From Halarcobacter bivalviorum (GTDB lineage: Bacteria; Campylobacterota; Campylobacteria; Campylobacterales; Arcobacteraceae), in contig NZ_CP031217.1 of NCBI RefSeq assembly GCF_003346815.1, forward strand, positions 2,294,001 through 2,358,000: a stretch of 64,000 nt of DNA, read 5' to 3'. The translations under genes were made by a program, and so were the position numbers. Positions within the stretch are counted from its first letter, which is position 1; the number at the start of each line of letters is the position of its first letter. Shown piece after piece: positions 1 through 9,354 of this stretch. Below the pieces are notes generated by a model, which was given only the letters and a program-made list of their open reading frames with translations, ran no database searches and was not told where the DNA came from.

Positions 1-998
1 GGCATTGCAAATAACATAAAAGCTATTGCCATGATTAAAAATAAAATTAAATATAGATATGATCTTTTCCAAATAAATAAAACTAAGAAAACAAGAGCAA
101 CTACACCAATTGCAACTTTTTTATAAAACTCAAAACTAGAATTATTTGGGTTTAAATCTGTTTGAGTACTTACTAATTCTTCTTCAAATTTAATTGGAAT
201 AGTAATTTTTTCTAATCTATTTTTTGTTGTATTAAAATAGTTAAATGAGATAACTTTCTGATGAATTGGAATTACCACATAATATATCATATGTTGATTT
301 GGATAATTATCTTCAATTAACGTTACACCTTGTTCTTCAAAGCCTTTAATATAAAAGTCTTCAAAGTTTGAATAGTTTGCTTCTAAATCAATTATTGCTA
401 AGGCTTCTTTATTTGTATATTGTTTTGCTTTTGTATTTAATAGAGTTAAATCTTTTGCTATTACATTAGAAAAAAGTTCATCTCCTTTTGCAACTTCTGA
501 AAAAGTAATTTTAGGAGAAAATAGTTTTCTACTCTCTATTAATACATTATTATCATATAGTCTTACTTCAATTGTAGGTAATAAAAAGTTTGAATCATAG
601 GCTTTAAAATAGTATTTATTTGTATATACATTTTTAGAATTTGCTGTTAAACTCCAACTATTTTGTGCATTTAGTGGAAGCATATTAACACCATCTATAA
701 AATGTGTTTCAATTCTATCATAATTTGTTCTTGTAATTAATGCTTTTATATCAATTTCAAATCTTTGGTTTTTGTATATATGTTTTGGATAGTTTATATA
801 AGAAAGGTATAAATTTTTACTTACAACAGGAGGAGTTTGTGCTCCTACTGTTAAATCATTATCTTGTAAAAAAACGTTTGTATTATTTGAAGGAGCCGTA
901 TTAGTATTTCCATTAAAAACAGAACTCTCCTCTTTTGTAAAGTCATTTGCAAAAACAATACTAAAAAAAACTAATACTAATACTAATATTTTTTTCAC
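1..998 (-). CDS. exported membrane-anchored protein of unknown function, 3' end outside the window
   Basis: The frame is open from a GTG at 998 to the window edge, about 332 codons, so the C-terminus is missing. The GTG overlaps the purQ stop (TAGTG), which points to translational coupling. Residues 2-16 form a signal peptide (KKILVLVLVFFSIVFA, cleaved near AND). A periplasmic region of about 270 residues without cysteines follows. It is rich in beta-type stretches and has a low-complexity Asn/Thr/Pro segment at about 25-55. Two hydrophobic segments near residues 295-330 are separated by WKRSY, so the protein is probably anchored in the inner membrane with a large periplasmic domain. I do not recognise the family. 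From memory, C. jejuni also has a putative periplasmic protein gene directly after purQ, so the position may be conserved. No enzymatic motif is visible. Confidence 0.75.
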   Translation of the reverse strand, partial: MKKILVLVLVFFSIVFANDFTKEESSVFNGNTNTAPSNNTNVFLQDNDLTVGAQTPPVVSKNLYLSYINYPKHIYKNQRFEIDIKALITRTNYDRIETHFIDGVNMLPLNAQNSWSLTANSKNVYTNKYYFKAYDSNFLLPTIEVRLYDNNVLIESRKLFSPKITFSEVAKGDELFSNVIAKDLTLLNTKAKQYTNKEALAIIDLEANYSNFEDFYIKGFEEQGVTLIEDNYPNQHMIYYVVIPIHQKVISFNYFNTTKNRLEKITIPIKFEEELVSTQTDLNPNNSSFEFYKKVAIGVVALVFLVLFIWKRSYLYLILFLIMAIAFMLFAM

Positions 999-1669
999 TA
1001 CTTTAAAAACCCTTTTAACATTGCAACACCATCATCACAACCTAATAGTTCTTCCATTGCTCTTTCTGGGTGAGGCATAAGTCCAAATACATTCTTTTCT
1101 TTATTACAAATACCTGCAATATTTGCAACTGAACCATTTAAGTTCATTAATTCACCATTTTCATCACAATATTTTAAAAGGATTTGACCATTTGCTTCAA
1201 GCTCTTTTAATCCTTGCTCATCAATATAGTAATTTCCATCATGATGTGCAACTGGAATATTTACTACATCATCTTTTTTTAATAAAGATAAAAAGATATT
1301 GTCATTATTTATAACTTTTAAGTGGTTATATTTAGAGATAAAATGTAAAGAGTCATTTCTTTTCATAGCACCAGGTAATAAACCAGCTTCAAGTAAGATT
1401 TGAAATCCATTACAAATACCTAAAACTTTTCCACCTTTAGAAGCATATGCCTGAACAGAATCCATTACATTTGCAAATCTAGCAATTGCTCCAGATCTTA
1501 AATAATCTCCATAAGAAAATCCACCAGGAATTACTAAAAGATCAGTATTTGCTGGAATTTCTTTATCTTTGTGCCAAACTATTGTTACTTCACAACCTAA
1601 CTTTTCAAAAGCATATTTTGTGTCATATTCACAATTAGTACCCGGAAATTGTAATACAGATACATTCAT
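998..1669 (-). CDS. purQ: phosphoribosylformylglycinamidine synthase, glutaminase subunit PurQ
   Basis: PurQ releases ammonia from glutamine for the FGAM synthase step of purine biosynthesis and works with PurL and PurS. The 223-residue protein is a class I glutamine amidotransferase. The nucleophile is Cys86 in VLGICNGFQ, and the His-Glu pair is H200/E202 in MPHPER. The oxyanion region PGGFSYGDYLRSGA is clear. The length is normal for the small, stand-alone PurQ used together with PurS. It follows purS by 4 bp and overlaps the next gene by 1 bp, so purC-purS-purQ form one operon with the upstream protease gene. purL is not in the window. Confidence 0.97.
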   Translation of the reverse strand: MNVSVLQFPGTNCEYDTKYAFEKLGCEVTIVWHKDKEIPANTDLLVIPGGFSYGDYLRSGAIARFANVMDSVQAYASKGGKVLGICNGFQILLEAGLLPGAMKRNDSLHFISKYNHLKVINNDNIFLSLLKKDDVVNIPVAHHDGNYYIDEQGLKELEANGQILLKYCDENGELMNLNGSVANIAGICNKEKNVFGLMPHPERAMEELLGCDDGVAMLKGFLK

Positions 1670-1673
1670 AATA

Positions 1674-1919
1674 TTAACCTAAAATTTCGATTTGATAATC
1701 TTCAATTACTGTGTTAGCAAGAAGTTTCTCACACATCTCTGTAACTTCTTTTCTAGCTTCTTCTTCATTTGAAGAGTTTAATTCCATAATAATTTGTTTA
1801 CCAACTCTAACGTCTTTTACAATCTCTTTAAATCCAAGAGTATCTAAAGCATGGTGAGTTGCTTTTCCTTGATCATCAAGTACACCTTGTTTTAATGCTA
1901 CATTTACGATTGCTTTCAT
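1674..1919 (-). CDS. purS: phosphoribosylformylglycinamidine synthase subunit PurS
   Basis: PurS is the small structural subunit that bridges PurL and PurQ in the three-part FGAM synthase. The 81-residue protein begins MKAIVNVALKQGVLDDQGKA and contains the family's ALDTLGF segment, with a beta strand at the C-terminus (EDYQIEILG). It lies between purC (16 bp upstream) and purQ (4 bp downstream), the usual arrangement for bacteria with the split enzyme. Confidence 0.96.
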   Translation of the reverse strand: MKAIVNVALKQGVLDDQGKATHHALDTLGFKEIVKDVRVGKQIIMELNSSNEEEARKEVTEMCEKLLANTVIEDYQIEILG

Positions 1920-1935
1920 CTAGTCTATTTCCTTT

Positions 1936-2649
1936 TTATTTATTTAAAATTCTATTTAATACGTTTTCATAGGCAACTTTTAGTCCACCTTTTCCTTTTC
2001 TAAATCTATCTTTATCCATAGATTCACCTGATTCTACATCCCAAAATCTACAGTTATCAGGAGATAACTCATCAATTAAAATTATATTTTCATTACTGTC
2101 ATAACCAAATTCTAGTTTAAAATCTACTAATTTAAGCCCCTTTTCAAAAAAGTAAGGTTTTAAAATATCATTAATTTCTCTTGCTACTCTTCTTAATTTG
2201 TCTAGCTCATCTTGGTGTTTAACTAATCCTAAAATTAATGCATGTTGGTCATTTATTTTTGGGTCACCTAATTCATCATTTTTATAATCAAACTCTACTA
2301 AAGTAAAAGGTAAAATCTTTCCATCTTCAATACCTAAAGTTCTTGTTAATGAACCAGTAGCAATATTTCTAATAATTACTTCAATAGGTATAACTTTACA
2401 TTTTTTATGAAGCATATTATTATCATCAAGCATTTCAACAAAGTGTGTTTGAATTCCATTCTCTTTTAAGTACTTAAAAAGTTCTGTAGAGATTTTATTA
2501 TTTAAAGCACCTTTTCCTGCTTCACTTGATTTCATTTCACCATTAAACGCAGTTAAGTCATCTTTAAATTCAGAAATTAAAAGATTTTCATCTTCTGTCT
2601 TCCAGATTTTTTTCGCTTTACCTTCGTATAAAAGCTCAGTTTTGTTCAT
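1936..2649 (-). CDS. purC: phosphoribosylaminoimidazole-succinocarboxamide (SAICAR) synthase
   Basis: PurC joins aspartate to CAIR using ATP in purine synthesis. The 237-residue protein has the family start [11 protein letters not shown], the substrate-binding segment [14 protein letters not shown], and the C-terminal signatures VDFKLEFG and [14 protein letters not shown]. The length is typical of the compact bacterial enzyme. It starts 14 bp after the S41 protease gene and is the second gene of that operon. Confidence 0.97.
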   Translation of the reverse strand: MNKTELLYEGKAKKIWKTEDENLLISEFKDDLTAFNGEMKSSEAGKGALNNKISTELFKYLKENGIQTHFVEMLDDNNMLHKKCKVIPIEVIIRNIATGSLTRTLGIEDGKILPFTLVEFDYKNDELGDPKINDQHALILGLVKHQDELDKLRRVAREINDILKPYFFEKGLKLVDFKLEFGYDSNENIILIDELSPDNCRFWDVESGESMDKDRFRKGKGGLKVAYENVLNRILNK

Positions 2650-2663
2650 ATGTGTGTTTCCTT

Positions 2664-3956
2664 TTATTTCATAATTATTAAACTTTTTAAAATACCAATT
2701 GATGTATTTAATTGATTATCCTTAGCAATATCTTCTTCTGTTAAGATTTTACTATCTTCTTCTTTTTCTTCACTCTTTTTATTTACACCATTCTCTTTAT
2801 CAAGTTCAACTTCTAAATGTTTTTTTAAGTCTGCTTCTTTTAATTTAAACTCAGCATTTTTTTCAGCAACAACTTCACCTTCGTGAGAGATTACATCAGG
2901 TGTAATTCCTGTCGCTTGAATAGTTCTTCCACTTGGAAGATAATATTTTGCAATAGTTATTTTAATATTTTCACTTCTATCTTGTGTAATAGGTAAAATT
3001 GCTTGAACTGAACCTTTACCAAAAGTTTTTTCTCCAATTACTACAGCTCTTTTATGGTCTTGTAAAGCACCACTTACAATTTCTGAAGCTGATGCTGAAC
3101 CACCATTTACTAAAACTACAAGTGGTACATCAGTAATTGTTTCAGCTATTGTTGCATTGAACTTCTCTTCTTCTTCACTGTTTCTTCCTTTTTGAGAAAC
3201 AATAATTCCTTCATCAACAAAAAGATCAACTACTCCTATTGCTTGTGTTAATAATCCACCTGGGTTATTTCTTAAATCTAAAATAATACCTTTAGTTTTA
3301 GGATTTTCTTTAATAGCTTTCTTTAAATTTGTTGTAACTTTTCTATCAAAACTTGAAATTCTTACATATAATAAATCTTCATTTTCAATTGTTTTAGAAA
3401 ATACAGATTGAATTTTAATAATATCTCTTACAATATCGATTTTTAAAGGTTTATTTTTCCCTTCTCTTACCAATGTTAAGCTAATAGGAGTTTTTGGTTT
3501 TCCTCTCATTAATGATACAGCTTCATCTAAAGTCATATTTAATGTAGAATGATCATCTATTTTTAAAATTATATCCCCTGCTTTTACACCTGCTTTATAT
3601 GCTGGTGTACCATCAATTGGAGCAATAACTGTTAAAGCTCCATCTCTCATACCTACAGTAATTCCAAGTCCTCCAAACTCTCCTTGAGTTTGAATACTCA
3701 TCTCTTTTGATGATTTTTTATCTAAATATGTAGAGTGCGCATCTAGTTCTTGCATAAGACCTTTTAGTGCTTTATCAACTATTTCTTGTAGCTTTATATC
3801 ATCTACATAGTATTTTTCAACAGTACCAATTACTTGTGTTAGTTTTGACAGAGATTCAAATCTTGTTTGATTATTTTCTTCTTCTTGTTTTTCATTTGCA
3901 AAAATTGATTGAGATAATAGTAAAACAATCGCTGAAATTAATATAAATCTATTCAT
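2664..3956 (-). CDS. ctpA: S41-family carboxy-terminal processing protease
   Basis: This is a periplasmic serine protease of the CtpA/CtpB class that trims or degrades exported proteins. Residues 1-20 are a signal peptide (cleavage after IFA). A PDZ domain lies at about 90-165 ([12 protein letters not shown], then [13 protein letters not shown]). The S41 domain follows, with [11 protein letters not shown] near 227 and the catalytic Ser289 in GGSASASE; K314 in GEKTFGKG is the general base, at the family's usual 25-residue spacing. The last 60 residues are highly charged. The gene is first in the operon with purCSQ, an arrangement I recall from C. jejuni (the Cj0511 region). The ATG is preceded by AAGGTTGATTA, a weak ribosome-binding site. 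Confidence 0.95.
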   Translation of the reverse strand: MNRFILISAIVLLLSQSIFANEKQEEENNQTRFESLSKLTQVIGTVEKYYVDDIKLQEIVDKALKGLMQELDAHSTYLDKKSSKEMSIQTQGEFGGLGITVGMRDGALTVIAPIDGTPAYKAGVKAGDIILKIDDHSTLNMTLDEAVSLMRGKPKTPISLTLVREGKNKPLKIDIVRDIIKIQSVFSKTIENEDLLYVRISSFDRKVTTNLKKAIKENPKTKGIILDLRNNPGGLLTQAIGVVDLFVDEGIIVSQKGRNSEEEEKFNATIAETITDVPLVVLVNGGSASASEIVSGALQDHKRAVVIGEKTFGKGSVQAILPITQDRSENIKITIAKYYLPSGRTIQATGITPDVISHEGEVVAEKNAEFKLKEADLKKHLEVELDKENGVNKKSEEKEEDSKILTEEDIAKDNQLNTSIGILKSLIIMK

Positions 3957-4068
3957 TAATCAACCTTAATTCTTTAATAAGAACACGATTATATAAAATT
4001 TTTTATAAAAGTAAGGTTTTATAATTTTTTTTGTATTATTTAAACCTAAATTTTAAAGAAGGTTTTAA

Positions 4069-4650
4069 ATGAGTCTTAAAGAAAATGTTGATTATGTAAA
4101 AAATGAATTAAGTAGTGAAGAAAAGTTCTTAGAAAGCTTTGTTAAGATAGAAAGATTTTATAAAAAATATAAAATGATAATTATTTTACTTGTTATTGTT
4201 ATAATTGGTTTAGTTATAGGGATATTTGCTACAAAACAGATTCAAGCTTCAAATAAATTAGAAGCTAATATCGCATTTAATAAAGTAATGGAAAATCCAA
4301 AAGATACTGAAGCACAAAATATTTTAAAAGATAAAAGTTTACAACTTTATGAAGTAGCTTTATATGCTCAAGCTTTAGAAGATGGAAAATTTAATGATAC
4401 TAAACTTAAATATTTTAAAGAGTTAGTAGCTTATCAAAAAGCTTTAGAAGAGAATAGTATTGAAAAATTAAATACAGTTTCTATGGAAAAAGACTTTTTA
4501 TTAAAAGAGTTTGCAATTTTTAATAAAGCATTATTACAAGCAAAAGAGGGAAAATTTGAAGATGCAAAAGCAACTTTAAAACTAATTCCAGCTGATTCAC
4601 AAGTTAATGATTTAGTTACAGCATTAAACCACTACTTAGTTACAAAATAA
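4069..4650 (+). CDS. YfgM-like inner-membrane protein with periplasmic helical-repeat domain
   Basis: This 193-residue protein has a charged cytoplasmic N-terminus of about 33 residues, one membrane segment at about 35-54 (IIILLVIVIIGLVIGIF), and an all-helical periplasmic domain with repeated helix pairs of TPR type (ALYAQALEDGKF, then LLQAKEGKFEDAKATL). Length and layout match E. coli YfgM, which assists periplasmic folding at the Sec translocon and is encoded beside bamB. Here too the next gene, 9 bp downstream, encodes a BamB-like lipoprotein. The functional name rests on architecture and context, because sequence identity to YfgM is low. The start is supported by AGAAGG ahead of the ATG. 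Confidence 0.72.
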   Translation: MSLKENVDYVKNELSSEEKFLESFVKIERFYKKYKMIIILLVIVIIGLVIGIFATKQIQASNKLEANIAFNKVMENPKDTEAQNILKDKSLQLYEVALYAQALEDGKFNDTKLKYFKELVAYQKALEENSIEKLNTVSMEKDFLLKEFAIFNKALLQAKEGKFEDAKATLKLIPADSQVNDLVTALNHYLVTK

Positions 4651-4659
4651 GGAATATAA

Positions 4660-5637
4660 ATGAAACACTTACTTTTACTAGCAAGTTTACTTTTTCTATT
4701 TGCAGGATGCTCTTCAAAAGAGTATTATGAACCAGAAGATACAGTAGGAGACTATAATTCTACTAAATCTACAGCTTTAAGTGGGAGTATCACTTATATT
4801 AATAAAGATGGGGCAACTTTAGATAGCCAAAATATTATTACTAAAAGAGGTGTTTCTAATTTTAAAATACCTGAAGGTTATAAATTTCTAAATATTGTTG
4901 AAGATACTGTTATTGCATCTAACTACAAAGATACTGTACTTGTAGGAGATAAAGAGATTAAAGTTGACTCTGTTGTTGTTGCAGCAACAGTAAACAATAA
5001 TAAACTTGCCCTACTATTCTCAGATAACTCAATTATGTTATATGATATGAATACAGAAAAAACTCTTCTTAAAGAGTATTATACACACTCATTTGTAAAT
5101 GATACTAGAATTGCAAATCCATACTTTATGAGTAATATTATTCTATTCCCTACTTTAGATGGGAAAATTATTGTTGTTTCTGATTCTACAAATAAAGTAG
5201 TAAGAAATATCGTTGTTGACCCAAATGGACAATTTAACAATATCATTTTCTTAGATGTTGTTGATGACACATTAGTTGCTGCAACTGGAAATAAAGTTAT
5301 TTCTGTGGGACAAGGTGTATTAAACCTTAAAGATTACAATATTAGAGATATTATTACAAAAGATAAAAATATCTATATTGCAACAATTGATGGGCAAATT
5401 ATCAAAACAGATATTTCACTTAATATTATTGATAGAAGAAAATATAAATTTGCAAAAATTTACTCTTTAGCTTTTGGCGAATCTTTATATGCTTTAGAAT
5501 CACAAGGTTTTTTAATTAAAATTTCTAAAGATTTTAAAACAGATACAATCTATGATTTTGACTTTGATAATGAAGAAAAAGTAATAGCTATTGGTGATAC
5601 TATTTACTACAATGATGAGGCTATTACTCTTAAATAA
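4660..5637 (+). CDS. lipoprotein with predicted beta-propeller fold, BamB-like
   Basis: This 325-residue lipoprotein has a type II signal peptide with lipobox LFAGC (Cys17). The mature part is made of repeated short beta strands of the pattern hydrophobic-x-hydrophobic-x-D-x-x-x-x-I (for example DGKIIVVSDSTNKVV, KNIYIATIDGQIIKTD). This is typical of PQQ/WD-type propellers such as BamB, the outer-membrane assembly lipoprotein. The partner gene upstream resembles YfgM, so the pair copies the E. coli yfgM-bamB arrangement. The cysteine two residues after Gly-Gly-type BamB lipoboxes cannot be compared further without alignment. Other propeller lipoproteins are possible, and BamB identity is inferred. 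Confidence 0.7.
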   Translation: MKHLLLLASLLFLFAGCSSKEYYEPEDTVGDYNSTKSTALSGSITYINKDGATLDSQNIITKRGVSNFKIPEGYKFLNIVEDTVIASNYKDTVLVGDKEIKVDSVVVAATVNNNKLALLFSDNSIMLYDMNTEKTLLKEYYTHSFVNDTRIANPYFMSNIILFPTLDGKIIVVSDSTNKVVRNIVVDPNGQFNNIIFLDVVDDTLVAATGNKVISVGQGVLNLKDYNIRDIITKDKNIYIATIDGQIIKTDISLNIIDRRKYKFAKIYSLAFGESLYALESQGFLIKISKDFKTDTIYDFDFDNEEKVIAIGDTIYYNDEAITLK

Positions 5638-5646
5638 GCTTCTATA

Positions 5647-5672
5647 AAAAAGAGTTCTTTTGAACTCTTTTT
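5647..5672. terminator. bidirectional intrinsic terminator between converging genes
   Basis: An 11-bp perfect stem (AAAAAGAGTTC, loop TTTT, GAACTCTTTTT) lies between the BamB-like gene and the stop codon of truD. It has an A-run before and a T-run after, so it can stop transcription from both sides. Confidence 0.85.
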
Positions 5673-6672
5673 AAACTCTTAAATTCCTATTTGCAATATT
5701 TTCAATTAATACTGTTGCATACGAACCTTTAGGTAAAGTAAACTTTAAAGTACATTTTGAAGTCTCTTTATTATATGAGATATTAATATCCTTTGGATAT
5801 ACAATTGCATCTCTTCTATACCCTTTTTCTTGAATATAAGTATCATCATATTTCTCTTCAATTTTTCTTGCTTTATTAGTACTTCTAAAAGCATATCTTC
5901 CAGGTAAAAGACCTGTAGGAACTATTTTTCTATTTTTAAAATCTTCAAGTATATTTTCTGTTAAACTTTTAGGAGTGAAGAATTTATCATCTTTATAACT
6001 TCTAAAAACATCTCCTGCTAAAGCTTTAAACTCCTCATTACTATGAGCAAGTCTAGCTACTAACCATTTATTAAAAAAATCACTTTGATAGGCAGAAACT
6101 AACATCTTCGCTAGTTTTCTATCTTTGATAAGTAAATCCCCATAAATATATCTTCTTGCTTTATCTAAGTTTTCTTGGGCATCATGTCCAAATCTTTGAA
6201 AACCAAAATAGTTTGGCATACCAGCTTTAGAAATCTCTTTTAAAAGTTTCTCTATTTTATATAAATCTTCTTCTTTTACTTCATGTAAAGTTATCTCAAA
6301 ACTATTACTTTCCAAATCTCCAATGTTTAGTTTTGTACTATGCAAAAAAGTCTCTTTTATCTCTATTTTGGGATGTCTAAATTTATTTAAATCCTTTGCA
6401 TATTTTCTAGGTATTGATATATATTGAGTTGTTGTTGCATTTTTATCTTTTAATCCTGCATAACCTAACTCATTTTCATAAATTCTTAATCCTTTAGATA
6501 AACTCTCTAATAAATCCCATGTTCCAAGACTCTTTTTCTTTATTTTTGCAATAATAAAATTTCCACGATTTGTAAACTTAATTGGGTTTTCCACAACAAT
6601 GAAATCATCTATATTTTGGTAAAATTTAAAATTAATTGGTTTATGTTTTTGTATAAATTCTCTTTTTATCAT
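5671..6672 (-). CDS. truD: tRNA pseudouridine(13) synthase TruD
   Basis: TruD converts U13 of tRNA(Glu) to pseudouridine. The 333-residue protein carries the catalytic-Asp motif GLKDKNATTTQ near residue 80, the NYFGFQRFG motif near 165, and the TruD insertion segment after it. The C-terminal GSYATVLIENI segment is also typical. It is transcribed alone, diverging from the MazG-like gene across a 62-bp gap. Its stop codon lies inside the shared terminator. Confidence 0.95.
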   Translation of the reverse strand: MIKREFIQKHKPINFKFYQNIDDFIVVENPIKFTNRGNFIIAKIKKKSLGTWDLLESLSKGLRIYENELGYAGLKDKNATTTQYISIPRKYAKDLNKFRHPKIEIKETFLHSTKLNIGDLESNSFEITLHEVKEEDLYKIEKLLKEISKAGMPNYFGFQRFGHDAQENLDKARRYIYGDLLIKDRKLAKMLVSAYQSDFFNKWLVARLAHSNEEFKALAGDVFRSYKDDKFFTPKSLTENILEDFKNRKIVPTGLLPGRYAFRSTNKARKIEEKYDDTYIQEKGYRRDAIVYPKDINISYNKETSKCTLKFTLPKGSYATVLIENIANRNLRV

Positions 6673-6734
6673 CTGCTATCTTTATTTATTTTTTTGGTAT
6701 TATATAACAATTTATTCTTCAAAAGGATTAACAT

Positions 6735-7082
6735 ATGGATATGGAAAAAATTAAAACTATAATCAAAGAGTTTTCTACAAATAGAAATTGGGAAGAGTTT
6801 CATAATCCAAAAAATCTTTCTATGGCACTTAGTGTAGAAGCTTCAGAATTAGTTGAGATTTTTCAATGGTTAACCCTAGAACAAGCACAAAATCTTTCAA
6901 GTGATAAAAAAGAGCATGCAAAACAAGAGATAGCTGATATTGCAATTTACTTAATAAGAATGTGTATGAAGTTAGATATAAATTTAGAAGAAGCTATTTT
7001 TGAAAAGATGAAATTAAATGAAAAAAAATATCCCTTAGTTGATGAAAAGGGAAATAAAATAGAGTATGGAAAAAAACAATGA
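6735..7082 (+). CDS. MazG-like nucleotide pyrophosphohydrolase
   Basis: This short all-alpha NTP pyrophosphohydrolase has 115 residues, single-domain size as in the RS21-C6/dCTPase type. The metal-binding EExxE...ExxD pattern is seen as EASELVEIFQW near residue 35 and KQEIADIAIYLIRM near 65. Such enzymes hydrolyse (d)NTPs, often non-canonical or excess dCTP, to the monophosphate. Its TGA overlaps the ATG of the deoxyribosyltransferase (ATGA), so the two are translated together and probably act in the same nucleotide clean-up or salvage step. AAAAGGA precedes the start. Confidence 0.88.
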   Translation: MDMEKIKTIIKEFSTNRNWEEFHNPKNLSMALSVEASELVEIFQWLTLEQAQNLSSDKKEHAKQEIADIAIYLIRMCMKLDINLEEAIFEKMKLNEKKYPLVDEKGNKIEYGKKQ

Positions 7083-7576
7083 AAAAAATATATATTGCAG
7101 GTCCAGATGTTTTTGAACAAGACTCTATTGAGATTGGTAAAAACTATGTAAAACTATGCAAAAAGTATGGTTACAAAGGTTTATACCCTTTAGATAATAT
7201 TGTTGATTTTAAACAAGAAAAAAGAAAAATAGCAAAAGATATCTATTTAGCAAATAAAAAACTAATTGATTCTTGTGATATTGTAATTGCAAATTTGAAC
7301 TCATTTAGAGGGAAAGAAAGCGACAGTGGAACTATTTGGGAATGTGGATATGCAACTGCTTTAGGAAAAAAAGTTTATGGATATTTAAATAGAGACACTT
7401 CATATCAAGACCAATTTTCAAATGAAGAAAAAATGTCAAACAAAGAAGGTTTTGTTGACTTACATGGAAGAACAATTGAAGATTTTGATTATCCAGTTAA
7501 CTTAATGATTGCCTGTTCTGTTGAAGATATCATTGTAGGAAGTTTTGAAGATGTATTAAAATCTTTAAAGGATTAA
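7079..7576 (+). CDS. nucleoside 2-deoxyribosyltransferase
   Basis: This enzyme transfers deoxyribose between nucleobases or hydrolyses (deoxy)nucleosides and nucleotides. The 165-residue protein starts with the family motif KKIYIAGPDVF, continues with a DIVIANLNSFRG segment, and has the catalytic region SDSGTIWECGYATALGKKV with the glutamate in WECG. It overlaps the MazG-like gene by 4 bp. The following kinase frame begins 3 bp after its stop, so all three genes seem to be one transcript. Whether the true substrate is a nucleoside or a nucleotide (DNPH1-like) cannot be decided by eye. Confidence 0.88.
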   Translation: MKKIYIAGPDVFEQDSIEIGKNYVKLCKKYGYKGLYPLDNIVDFKQEKRKIAKDIYLANKKLIDSCDIVIANLNSFRGKESDSGTIWECGYATALGKKVYGYLNRDTSYQDQFSNEEKMSNKEGFVDLHGRTIEDFDYPVNLMIACSVEDIIVGSFEDVLKSLKD

Positions 7577-7578
7577 CA

Positions 7579-9354
7579 ATACGAAATTATAAAAAAAATA
7601 GCACCATTCACAAATTAAAAATTAGATTTACACTTTTATTTATAGCATTAACTGCTTTTAGTTTTATTGTTTTTAATTATGTATCAACAAAAACAAATGA
7701 ATATCATTTAGACCAAAGAACAATAACTTATGAAAGAGCTTATAATACTATTTATAATCAATATAAAGAACTCTCTTTTGTAATTTATACTGGACTTTTA
7801 AAACTGACAAATGTACAAAATAGATTTGATAATATAAATAAAAATAACAAAGAACAAATACAAAAAGAACTATATTTACAAACTATACAAAGATATAATA
7901 CTTTAAAAAATAAATATCTTGCAAATATTACCTATTTACTTCCAAATGGAGAAATTTTCCTTGATATGCATAATCCTTTTGATAAAACTCATAAAATTTG
8001 TACAAGTGAAACAATTGATTATATTAAAAAGTATAAAAAAGAGATTGATACTTTCGAAATAAAAGATGAAGATACTGGTTTTAAATTTATCTATCCAATA
8101 AAAAATAGTAATGAAGTAGTAGGTTTTTTAGCTATTACTTTTAGTGAACAAGGACTTACTTCTTCTTTAATGAAACAATACTATGTTTTAACAAATTTTA
8201 TTATCAAAACAGATAATTTTTCACCTTCTTATTTAGAAAAAACAGAAAAATATAAAGCAGCTCATTTTGAAGGTTTTTTACATAATACTTCTATTGTAAA
8301 AGAGTTACAGAATATTTCAAGAAAAGATATTTTACAGATTAAACCTACAAAAAACATCTCTATGAAAATATATAAAGAAGCTATGAAAAAAGAACCTAAT
8401 TCAATCTTCATGTATAAGGATAATCTAACTACAACAACTATTCCAATTATAAATAAACTTACAAATAAACAAGAGGCTTTTTTAGCTATTTTAAGTAAAG
8501 AAGAGGGATTAATTAGTCTTACAAATAACTATAGATTAATTCTTGTTCTTTTTATTTTTTTATGTGCTGCTATTTTATTAGCTCTTTATTTTCAAATTTC
8601 AAGAAGCATTATAGAAAAAGAGAACCTAAATAAAATTATAAAAAAAGATAAACAACTTCTAGAGCAGATGAAACTTGCTCAAATGGGAGAAATGATAGGG
8701 AATATTGCCCATCAATGGAGACAACCTCTTTCAATGATTAGTACAGCAGCAAGTGGTTTAAAAATGAAAGAGGAGTTTGGACTTTTAGAGAGTAAAGATA
8801 TCCCAGAATTTACAGATACTATAGTTACTAATGCTAAATATCTTTCAGAAACAATTGATACCTTTAGAGATTTTATAAAAGAGAATAAAGATACAAAAGA
8901 TACAATTATTCAAGAAAAGATTGATGAGACTCTAAAAATAATAAAAGCAAGTTTAGAAAATAATCATATTAAACTTATTAATAAAGTTGATTATTCAAAA
9001 AGCTTAAAAGTAGAGATTGTAGGAGAAGAGTTAGCTCAAGTTTTAATCAATATTTTAAATAATGCAAAAGATGTAATTATTCAAAGAAAAATAGAAAAAG
9101 GAGCTATTACTCTTGATTTAATCATGAAGAAAAATTCTTTTCAAATTACTATTGAAGATAATGCAAAAGGTATAGACCAAGAGGTTTTACCTAAAATATT
9201 CAATCCTTATTTTACTACAAAACATCAATTTCATGGGACAGGTTTAGGACTTTACATGAGTAAAATTATTGTAGAAAAGCACCTTCATGGTTCCCTAGAA
9301 GTACAAAATACTAAAAAAGGTGCTAAGTTTACTATTACTATTCCTCTTCAATAA
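7579..9354 (+). CDS. membrane sensor histidine kinase, probable ATA start codon
   Basis: The frame is open from 7549, but no ATG, GTG or TTG occurs in it before the ATG at 7966, which lies deep inside the sensor domain. The sequence before that ATG clearly encodes the N-terminus: a basic stretch, TM1 (RFTLLFIALTAFSFIVF, about 16-32), and the start of a periplasmic ligand-binding domain. The only well-placed start is ATA at 7579, six bases after AAAGGA and just after the previous stop. From there the protein has 591 residues, with TM2 near 319-340, H-box GNIAHQWRQP (His near 378), N-box NILNNAKDV, and G-boxes EDNAKGI and GTGLGLYMSK. No response regulator is adjacent. It overlaps the converging helicase gene by 17 bp. 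Confidence 0.85.
   Translation: MRNYKKNSTIHKLKIRFTLLFIALTAFSFIVFNYVSTKTNEYHLDQRTITYERAYNTIYNQYKELSFVIYTGLLKLTNVQNRFDNINKNNKEQIQKELYLQTIQRYNTLKNKYLANITYLLPNGEIFLDMHNPFDKTHKICTSETIDYIKKYKKEIDTFEIKDEDTGFKFIYPIKNSNEVVGFLAITFSEQGLTSSLMKQYYVLTNFIIKTDNFSPSYLEKTEKYKAAHFEGFLHNTSIVKELQNISRKDILQIKPTKNISMKIYKEAMKKEPNSIFMYKDNLTTTTIPIINKLTNKQEAFLAILSKEEGLISLTNNYRLILVLFIFLCAAILLALYFQISRSIIEKENLNKIIKKDKQLLEQMKLAQMGEMIGNIAHQWRQPLSMISTAASGLKMKEEFGLLESKDIPEFTDTIVTNAKYLSETIDTFRDFIKENKDTKDTIIQEKIDETLKIIKASLENNHIKLINKVDYSKSLKVEIVGEELAQVLINILNNAKDVIIQRKIEKGAITLDLIMKKNSFQITIEDNAKGIDQEVLPKIFNPYFTTKHQFHGTGLGLYMSKIIVEKHLHGSLEVQNTKKGAKFTITIPLQ

Noticed and set aside
1123-1314. His-rich plus-strand frame of 63 codons inside purQ
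   Set aside because: Antisense to purQ; the His richness comes from complement codons of conserved purQ sequence.
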